Shown here: piece by piece, positions 1 through 8,200 of the stretch
How the letters are laid out: each line of letters opens with the position of its first letter
Numbering within the stretch: the first letter of the stretch is position 1
Assembly: GCA_016281295.1 (NCBI GenBank)
Contig: JAEEII010000026.1
Span: 1-10,976, forward strand
Direction of reading: 5' to 3'
Length of the DNA: 10,976 nucleotides
From: Bacteroidales bacterium
GTDB taxonomy: Bacteria; Bacteroidota; Bacteroidia; Bacteroidales; F082
Made by a program: the position numbers and the translations under genes
Notes under the pieces: generated by a model
Seen by the model: the letters and a program-made list of their open reading frames with translations, nothing else
Databases searched by the model: none
What the model was told of the DNA's origin: nothing

Positions 1-1
1 A

Positions 2-154
2 CAGCCTGGGGTAACAAAAGATGTTGTCACCTATGTTACAGATAGTAGCGATCAGGCTGCAGCATGGGCAAAGGAAAAAGCTGGAGAGGGGTATCAAGTA
101 CGGATAACATTTGATGAGAAAACAAACCTATATACATGTATTGCATATAAATAA
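2..154 (+). CDS. C-terminal end of an unrecognised protein (partial)
   Basis: This frame is open from the first base of the window and stops with TAA at 152-154, giving the last 50 residues of a gene that begins upstream. The alternative frame starting at base 1 hits a stop after 14 codons. The visible tail is mixed alpha/beta in character: an alanine- and lysine-rich helix-like stretch (AAAWAKEKAGEGY) followed by an alternating strand pattern ending LYTCIAYK. I do not recognise the family. Because it sits directly upstream of an RHS operon, it could be the end of an earlier RHS toxin tip or of an immunity protein, but nothing in these 50 residues proves either. It is followed by 198 bp of non-coding DNA, so it is probably not part of the downstream operon. 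Confidence 0.6.
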   Translation, partial: QPGVTKDVVTYVTDSSDQAAAWAKEKAGEGYQVRITFDEKTNLYTCIAYK

Positions 155-161
155 TTGAATC

Positions 162-322
162 AAAAGAGAGGGTGCTCCACAGCGAAGAATCCGAAACACT
201 TGGAACCGTCGAAGATTCAACCCTGCTTTCCGCACCCCCGGGAATCATAGAGCCTTTCTGCCCTATGCATTGTCTGTAGCATCATGCTGCAGACATCCCT
301 ATTAACGAGTACCCTCTCTTTT
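162..322. repeat. 16-bp inverted repeat flanking a 129-bp spacer
   Basis: The left arm AAAAGAGAGGGTGCTC (162-177) is the reverse complement of the right arm GAGTACCCTCTCTTTT (307-322) at 15 of 16 positions. The one mismatch (G174 against T310) would be a G-U wobble in RNA, so a transcript could form an uninterrupted 16-bp stem ending in a U run (318-323). An alternative short pairing of the left arm is visible: GGGTGC (170-175) with GCACCC (232-237), which would compete with the long stem. Two readings are possible: an RNA structure (leader or long-range terminator after the upstream gene), or the ends of a small invertible segment, as occurs in phase-variable Bacteroidales surface loci. No recombinase gene or clear promoter is visible in the window to decide between them. 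Confidence 0.75.
271..295. other. Hairpin with 12-bp arms in the leader region
   Basis: The arm TGTCTGTAGCAT (271-282) pairs with ATGCTGCAGACA (284-295) around a single central base; one of the twelve pairs is a G-U wobble. In RNA the inner pairs would open to make a usable loop. No T run follows directly, so it is not a standard intrinsic terminator. It lies inside the larger inverted repeat. It could be a leader stem-loop or a binding site for a dimeric protein. An in-frame ATG at 284 falls in its right arm, which argues against that ATG as a translation start. Confidence 0.6.
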
Positions 323-352
323 TATTGTATTGGTAACATTAATAGTGCCCAC

Positions 353-1708
353 ATGAAATCGAGAGTTATGAGCCCTTTGTATAAACTTGCCCTCGCCGCC
401 TGCTTCCTCTTGTCCTATGGCATCGCGCTGGGACAGACCGGGCAGGGACTGCCAAGTCCGGCATTCCACTGGAAGTGCCCGTCTGCCGATTCGTCGCTGA
501 ACTTCCATCCGGCGACCACCGCCCCGCTCCTTTTCGACAGCATCCCCTATGCCGAAGACTACACCGTTGTGGTGGTCTATAAGCCCGTCGTGGACACCGA
601 GGCCACTGTGTGGCAGCTCGTTTTCTCCGACAGCACCACTCGCGGACTGACCACCGAGCGTATCCTCTCCGACAGCACTGCCATCCGCTTTGCCGAACAT
701 ACCGACCGCAAACCGGTGATCCATACCTTGCGCCAGTCCGCCCCCGACTCCTCATCTGCCTACGCCAGCCTGTCTGTCGGTGACGGAAACATCAAGGTCT
801 CCGAGGTGCTGTACTTTAATCACCGCCTTGGCAACGCCGTCCTACGCAGGGCGCAGTCCATCCTGGCCATCCGTTATGGCATCACCCTCGGCCCTGTCGA
901 CTATATTGGAGTCGATGGCCATCGTGTCTGGCAGCATCGGCTCGACAGTGCCATGTTCCACCATCGTATCACGGGTGTTGGCAGCGACACCGCCTATAAT
1001 CTCCATCAGTTATGCAGCCGTTCCGAAATGGATGGTTCTGTCGTCACACTCTCCGCCGACAGCCTCCCTCAAGGTGCCTATCTTCTCGTTGGTGACAATG
1101 ATGCACCATTGACATTCCAGCAGGAGGACGGAAACGTGGAAATACTTGCCCGCCAGTGGCGCGTGCAAGCCTCGGGGGCAGAGGGTGTCGACTTCTCACT
1201 CTCATTCGATACACGAAGAATCCCCATCCCCACCGACAGTCTGGTGTTGCTACTTGATGACAATGTTGTCCTTCCATCGGTCGCAACCACAAACGAAGTG
1301 CGTTTCGATAATCTATGGCTACCGTCCGACACCTGTACCTTTACCCTCGCTCGGGGATCAATACTGTGGCAATTGGCACAATCTGGAACAAAAGGTGCCA
1401 AAGGTTATGGCGGCAATGGTGATGACAATACAACCAAATCCGACAACACTCATACATTAACACATTCAAGCATTCAGACATTTTCGGTTTTCCCCAATCC
1501 TACCACTGGACATTTCAATATCGAGGTGTCGGGTGCCCGCCAAGTGCATGTGACTATCTATAATCTTCAGGGCAAGGTGATGACTGTTTACAACGACAGT
1601 GACCGTGACCAGTATTTTTTCGAAGGCTCCCTGCCGTCGGGCAATGTCTACTACGCCACCATTACCACCGAGAGTGGCAGTCAGACCATGAAACTCGTAG
1701 TAAAATAA
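353..1708 (+). CDS. Secreted DUF8202-like protein with T9SS type A sorting domain
   Basis: The protein has 451 residues. I start at 353 because the frame then opens with a basic n-region (MKSRVMSPLYK), a hydrophobic core and a plausible cleavage after ALG around residue 30; an ATG at 368 is the alternative, and the ATG at 284 would add 23 residues ahead of the signal and lies in a hairpin. Residues about 145-330 resemble the Bacteroidetes DUF8202 family: SEVLYFNHRLGNAVLRRAQ then LAIRYGITL near 150-180, then ITGVGSD and LLVGDND near 244-250. A low-complexity Gly/Thr/Asn linker (about 342-371) leads to a C-terminal domain starting FSVFPNPTTG at residue 377 and ending MKLVVK, the classic type A sorting signal for secretion through the type IX system and attachment to the surface. 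No enzymatic residues are recognised, so an adhesive or scaffold role is inference. GC content is much higher in its 5' two thirds (about 63% in 481-540) than in the rest of the window. Confidence 0.88.
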   Translation: MKSRVMSPLYKLALAACFLLSYGIALGQTGQGLPSPAFHWKCPSADSSLNFHPATTAPLLFDSIPYAEDYTVVVVYKPVVDTEATVWQLVFSDSTTRGLTTERILSDSTAIRFAEHTDRKPVIHTLRQSAPDSSSAYASLSVGDGNIKVSEVLYFNHRLGNAVLRRAQSILAIRYGITLGPVDYIGVDGHRVWQHRLDSAMFHHRITGVGSDTAYNLHQLCSRSEMDGSVVTLSADSLPQGAYLLVGDNDAPLTFQQEDGNVEILARQWRVQASGAEGVDFSLSFDTRRIPIPTDSLVLLLDDNVVLPSVATTNEVRFDNLWLPSDTCTFTLARGSILWQLAQSGTKGAKGYGGNGDDNTTKSDNTHTLTHSSIQTFSVFPNPTTGHFNIEVSGARQVHVTIYNLQGKVMTVYNDSDRDQYFFEGSLPSGNVYYATITTESGSQTMKLVVK

Positions 1709-1783
1709 TTAATATTCCTATAATTGAGCAATAGACAGATTGAATTCATCTGCTAAAGGATAAACATATAAAACTAAACAACA

Positions 1784-2206
1784 ATGAAGAATTTAAGAAA
1801 ACTGACCGTGCTGCTCTTTGTGGCAACCACAATGTTCACCTTCGCGTCCTGCAACAAGGACGATGACAACGACGGCGGCTCCGGCGGCAGCAACACTTCG
1901 ACACTCGAAGAACAAATAATCGGCAAGTGGGCAATCCCACAGAACGTAGGTGAAATGCATGGCGGGGTAATGGAAATAAAGGCCGACCACACAATGAAGG
2001 TAATCTCCGACCCACTCAACTGGACGCTTGACGGCAGAGTGCTACATGGTGTATACGATGCTTACAACCAAGTCATCAACTGTGATTTGACCATCGGCGA
2101 CATCAACGAAACATCCATGACTGTAACTGGCACCTATAAGTACTATCGGGCAGGGAACCTGTTCAAGGAGTGGAATATGGATGGTGTCTACGTTAAGATG
2201 CAATAA
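1784..2206 (+). CDS. Lipocalin-like surface lipoprotein
   Basis: The protein has 140 residues, beginning at ATG 1784 after an A-rich leader (AAAACTAAACAACA) typical of Bacteroidetes, which rarely use strong Shine-Dalgarno sites. The signal peptide has a basic start (MKNLRK), a hydrophobic core and a lipobox FASC with the lipidated cysteine at residue 23. The residues after it, NKDDDND, form the acidic stretch that works as a lipoprotein surface-export signal in several Bacteroidetes, so the mature protein is probably on the outer face of the outer membrane. After a Gly/Ser linker comes LEEQIIGKW and an alternating strand pattern through the end, matching the small lipocalin-like beta-barrel families of this phylum. 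Ligand and function are unknown. It lies 75 bp after the T9SS cargo gene and 27 bp before the RHS gene, all on one strand, which suggests co-transcription. Confidence 0.85.
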   Translation: MKNLRKLTVLLFVATTMFTFASCNKDDDNDGGSGGSNTSTLEEQIIGKWAIPQNVGEMHGGVMEIKADHTMKVISDPLNWTLDGRVLHGVYDAYNQVINCDLTIGDINETSMTVTGTYKYYRAGNLFKEWNMDGVYVKMQ

Positions 2207-2233
2207 TTAATTTTAATAAAATATTCTTTAGCA

Positions 2234-5200
2234 ATGAATAGGTTAAATTTATTCAAGTTGCTGGCAGCGGGATGCATGACTTTAGTCATGCTTTCCGCAT
2301 GTCAGCAGAAAAAACAGTTCGACAACCAAGCAGCGACCTTTCCTACGGATGAACATCTTGCTGTTGAACCAAGACAGCCTCATGATGCAGGAGTTTTATC
2401 TGATATTCGTCACCCTGATGTCAGAGTGCATGTCAAGCGGGGCCAGACTCTCGCCATGCAGACAGATGGTCTGACACTTACTGCCATAGACGCAGCAGTA
2501 CAGCATGAAGCCGAGTACTCGGTTACATCTCTTGTAGAAGAGGAACTTCCTCCTCTTCCTCAGGGCATGGTGAATATGACGGCATCTTCTGCCGGATATC
2601 GCTTGTTGCCTGGAGGTGAACATTTTCTCCCTTGCGCGGAACTCCGCGTCTCCTATGACCCGGGCAGGTTGCCTAAAGGCTATTCTGCCGATGATATTTA
2701 CACCTCCTTCTACGACACCGTAACACTTGCTTGGGTGCGTCTGGAACGAGTGGGAGTAGATACCATAAACCATGAGATTGTCTCACTGACATCCCACTTT
2801 ACCGATTTTATTAATGAGTTGTTGCAGACTCCCGACATGCCGGAATCGCAATCGTTTGTTCCCACTTCCGTAAGTGGCCTTGAGGCGGCAAATCCGCTCG
2901 TCGCCTATACGACAGTTTCGGCTCCAGAAGCCAATAATATGGGTACTGTCAATATTTCCTATCCTTTTCGTGTACCCGAAGGTCGCCAAGGAATGCAGCC
3001 CCAAATCGGGCTTACATACAATAGCAATAGTGGCAATGGAGTATGTGGTATGGGTTGGGATTTGCCAGTTCCGTGTATTAGTGTTGAAACACGATGGGGT
3101 GTGCCGTTATATGATAATAGAAAAGAAACCGAGACCTACATGTTAAATGGCGAGCAGCTATTGACCAGCTACGACCAACTACCGGCATTTGCCCGTGCCA
3201 ACGACAATCGAATGTCGGGAGATGTACGCTTTTATCCACGTGTCGAGGGCACCTTTGATAGTATTATCAGACACGGCACAGGCCCTGGTGATTACTGGTG
3301 GGAAGTCTTTGATCGCAATGGTTTGCAATATATCTATGGGAATAGTAACGAGTCGAGGTTGCGTTCACAAAAGGCCAATGGTATCGCCAAGTGGTATCTC
3401 TCGAAAGTGATAGACAGAAACGGCAATACCATCCAATATAAGTATTTTACCTACCGTCAAGGACATGGTGGAATCATTTCTGGAACTCGAGTCTATCTAG
3501 ACCGGATTCTTTACACCTTGCCAGACGAAGGGCAAATTGACTCTTCCTGGTTTGGTTATTGCGTTTCTTTCTACTACGGAGAAGGACGACAGGATCCTGT
3601 CATCAATGGCAATTATGGTGTCAAGGAAAATACCTGCCTGCTGCTCGATTCTGTCAAGACATGGTATATCAAGCAGTCACAAACAAACGGATTGACACTC
3701 GATAGCATTGAGGCACTTGCTGGTACGGGAGAGTATCCATATATTAACGAAATATATAAAAATTATCTTGGAGGCAGTATTAGTGAGTCCGAACTATATC
3801 AGCTTGCAGGTGAATTCCTCAATATTCCAGTCACATTGCAGCAAACCGACTCAAGTCTTATCCGTGGCTACCGACTTTTGTATTCCTATTCATCGACAGG
3901 AACATCCCGCCTTGATGCCGCAATTGAAATGAGTCCATCCGAATGGTCTCAGTATGCACCCAATGTTTCAACCAGTTATTTCAACAACCCTCACTGTATT
4001 TTGAAATATCATCGTTTCAATTATCAGGACATTGACCAGATCACATTCAGCGACCCAGTTTCTTTTGCTACAGATATTGCAGATGGGAATAGTGGTTTGC
4101 CATACTTACATGCCAGTCCTCTCGGTGGTGGTAGCGACTGGCACTCTGGTGTGGATTTGAGTGCAGGTGTTGGACTGGGTTTTGATTCGTGGCTCCGTAC
4201 TACTAACATTGAGGCAACAGCCAAAATCACTCCATATGCCGTCAACAAAGGCAAATCTATTCTGATTGATTTGAATGGAGACGGCTATCCCGATCTTCTG
4301 TTTCCATCAGGGTTTAGCAATTCCAGATGGAATTACCAATTGTTCAACCCACAATCGAATCAATATGATTCCAGCCATCCCTTTGATTTGCCAACAGATG
4401 GATTCAGCCGTTCAACATCGGACGGTATTGCCATAGGCCTTGACCTTCACGCCGGGGCGGAACTCGAGAATTCGACGGTTGCAACTGTAGGTCTGAATAT
4501 AAGTGGACAGACTTCTTATAATAAATCCAAAAACAAGATGTACTTTTCTGATGTCAATGCGGACGGTTTGCCCGATATTGTCAAAGAAGGACAAGTCTGG
4601 TTCAATAATTCAAATGGAAGCAATATCTCTTTTGGAAATTCTTATCAATATCATTCTCAAAATAATAGCCCCTGTAGTATAAGCTATTATTCGCTCGAAA
4701 ACGCCTCCGCTCTCAATAATTCCATCTTTGAACCCGGAAATGTCTCGCAGACATGCACCTCAAGCATCAACGACATGCCGGACGAGAAAGACAGTCTCTG
4801 CGCCATAACCATTACTACTTCCGACACACTTCCTCAAAAACAATATGATACTGTTCGTCGTAGTGCAGTCCGTGTGTGGATTGCCCCTTACTCGGGAACA
4901 ATCAGCATTTCTGGCAATGCATCTCTGAGTAGCCTATTTGATGTTGCGAGAGCCAATACAAACACTGACGGTGTGCATGTCAGTATTCAACACAACGGTT
5001 CCAAACTTGTTGGGTACGACCTGACAAACTCCAACCTACAAAGTATGGCTTTTCCTTCTATCCCAGTCAGTCAAAATGACCGAATCTATTTTCGTGTGGA
5101 ATCGTTGCTAGACGACAGCTATGATGTCGTCGATTGGAATCCGGTAATAACTTATACACAGGTGACGTCATCCACATTGGATACATTTGATTGCGAGGGA

Positions 5201-8200
5201 AGGAATAACTTTGTTTTCGATGCATCTAAAGATTTCCTACCTTGGCAGGAGGAGCGTTTTTATATGCCACATTCAGGACGTGTCGATATTAATGCCGATT
5301 ACACGTTCACATCCGCCATGTGCGACACGGTTTGGCTACACATCATTTGTACGGATTCCTCTGGAGCAACGGAAAACTTTCATAAGACAGATACTATACT
5401 TCCGGGGACGACTCCAATAGATGCTTCATTCTCTCTCATCGACACACTAATTAACGACAAAGCTTCCATTAGGTTCGAAGCTTATAGTCATAGCAATGTG
5501 GATTGGACCAAACTCCAATGGTTCCCCCATATCCTTAGCAGGAGTTTCGCCGACACGTCCATTCCCGCTTCCTCAACAGTTTTTGATGAGGACATGAATG
5601 CCTCAACCATCTATTCAATTGACCGCTATCTGTCCCCAATCTTTCCACAGGAATCCTATTCTTTACCAAGCTTTATGGATTTGGCTGTGTTTAAGTCACT
5701 TTATCGTGGGTGGGGCGTTTTTGCTTATAATGACAGCACTATGCGTACAGCTATTGTAGAAAGCCGCCTTAACCTTGATTCCCGCTATGACGATACCTAT
5801 GTCAACAATCTTATCGGTAGTCCGGATTCCATGATTGGTGACACAAACAATGCCATTGATCCGGACGTATTGCAAACAGGCTTGTCGGCAAACATTCCCA
5901 ATCCCGACAACACAAATGTCTCCGTGATGAACGTAGAGTACGATTCTGACAGAAATTCTCGTATCTGGACATCCTTTGCATACCGCTCTTTTATCACTGC
6001 CAACCAAACAAGCATGTTCAATTGGCAAACCACTCGTACGACGCTGGCTCACGATGAATTGCTTTATCCAACAACAAACAAAAGTATTTCTGCTTCTGGC
6101 CTGACAGCCGTGGGCCCTATAAAAGAATCCACGCAGAAAGGATGGGGTGTTCATGCGTCTGTTTCTTCAGGTGTCAAAATAGAGAATGATACTATTCTCT
6201 TAAACCTTTCACCAAGTGTATGCTACAATCGTTCGCACGGTACACACGAGCTGACTGTAGATTTTATGGACTTTAACGGTGATGGATTCCCTGATGTAAT
6301 AGGCGAAAACGAGATCCAGTATTCCCGATCGATGGGAGGCCTTTCTGATTTCACGGCAGGCTCGGTCCCTGGAAGCGAACGGGGCATCCAGAAAACCGTC
6401 TATGATGCCTATAGCCTACAAGGGGGCGCTGCATTCCCTGTATATAGCAAGACATTCAAAAAGGCCGCAACTGTGAATATTCACGAACGACGCCGTGGAT
6501 TGGACCTCAATGGCAATGCGGCTATTTCGGCAATGTCCGATGACCATCTTGATATGGCTTGGATGGATTTGAACGGGGATGGCTTACCAGACTATGTTAA
6601 TGGTACCAATGTAGGCATTAACCTTGGGTACGATTATTATGATTTGGAACCGATGTTGTCCAACCCTATGCCACAAAACAAAAGCACCAATTGTCCGATT
6701 AATTCCAGTTCAGAATTTTCTTACTCTGATTCTTACCCAGGCACTGTCCCCAACACAATACACAATACCGTTAATCGTAGTTTCTCTGTAGGATTGGGGG
6801 TGAACGCGTCTGACAATGAAAGTGTGGTGCAGTATGCCGATATCAATGGTGATGGAATGGTGGATAAAATAACAGGTAACCAAAATGTTTATTTTAACAA
6901 AGGTTGGGGGTTCTGTAGCAATTCATACACGCTTAATTCCACAACGAAGAATCTTAGTAAAACGCACAATATTGATCTTGATGGGAAAATCACTTACGGC
7001 TGTCCTATTTCCTTCTTCTGGGGCATTACACTTAAATTCCAAGCTTCCGCAGGTGTGGCAGTTGGCAACTCTGTTTCTACTACAGAGGCCACGCTTATAG
7101 ATATGAATGCAGATGGTTTGCCCGACCTTGTGATGCGTGGCGGAGATAATGGAGACAAAATCCTAGTCCGTTACAATCGGTTGTTCTCTGTCGACAAATT
7201 GGTCTCTGTAGATGCATTCTATGGGAATCACATAGAAATAGGTTATGCGCAGGCCGATTACTCACCGATGTCTCGTCAACGACCGACTGTCATGCAAACG
7301 CTTTCTGTTTCTGATGCCACTGGAAAAAGTGGCGATGTTCGACAGTTTAGTTTCCAGTATTCCAATTATGTCCATTCTGTCTCTGAACGTACACCTTATG
7401 GCTTCTCGAATGTTACCATAACACAATTCTCCGACAATCATCCATATCGGGTCATCCGACAGCACTACCGCACAGATGTCTATAAAATGCGTGGTAGGAA
7501 AGATTTTGAGAGGATTGAGGATGCACAGGGCCATTGGTATGTAGAACATGACTGGGAATATGAGTTGAAGCAAATCGCCGACGGAATAATTGTCCCTGTT
7601 GATATGCAGCATTGCTTCGATGCCACTTGGCCAGCCCTGAATATCGCTCGCGTACGCTATTTTGACCCATCAAACAATGACGTTATGATTGAAACGGTCG
7701 AGCAATACAATCACGAAGGTTATGGACGGGTGACGCAATACGTCAACCGTAATAATAGCCAAACCACAGATGATGATATGATTTGCGATGTCAAATACAC
7801 TCGTCGTAATCGCAACCAAACGGCACTGCCGCAGGACATATTTGTCTACGATGATTCAAACAATTTACTGCAGCATCGCGAAGCCAAATACTACCCCAAT
7901 GGTTTGCTTGAGAACCTCATCCTGCATAATAACTCAACATTGTCTGTTACCGATTATCACTATGACCAATATGGTAATGTTTCCCATGTGGTCTTGCCGG
8001 AAAACAATGGTGGAGAACGTCCCATATACAAATATGTCTATGACAACCTTGTCCATCAATTTCGCATTTCTGTAACTGATATGATATGGGGCGATGAGAG
8101 CCGCACCGACTATGATATACGATTAGGCGTTCCCTTGAGGGTTTTCTCGGTAGGCGGTGACAGTATGAGCTATACTTACGATGACTGGGGTCGGCTTTTG

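Noticed and set aside
162..322. Reading the inverted repeat as ends of an insertion sequence or MITE
   Set aside because: No target-site duplication flanks the arms (before 162 and after 322), no transposase is present and there is only one copy in the window.
284..352. An upstream in-frame ATG at 284 extending the T9SS cargo gene by 23 residues
   Set aside because: The extra residues precede a complete signal peptide and the ATG sits in a strong hairpin; 353 (or 368) gives a normal secreted protein.
302..1401. Several minus-strand and out-of-frame open frames over the T9SS cargo gene
   Set aside because: High GC lengthens chance frames; they are Arg/Gly/Pro-rich shadows with no domain.
1709..1783. 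Promoter search (TAnnTTTG at -7 with TTTG at -33) before the lipoprotein gene and before 353
   Set aside because: No convincing match to the Bacteroidetes consensus was found in either gap, so no promoter is annotated.
2207..2233. A/T-only short dyad (ATTTT, AAAAT) between the lipoprotein and RHS genes
   Set aside because: Arms of 5 A/T pairs are too weak for a terminator; the gap looks like a plain intra-operon spacer.
5696..6154. A 152-residue open frame on the minus strand
   Set aside because: It is antisense to the giant RHS gene, has no recognisable domain and no separate promoter or leader.
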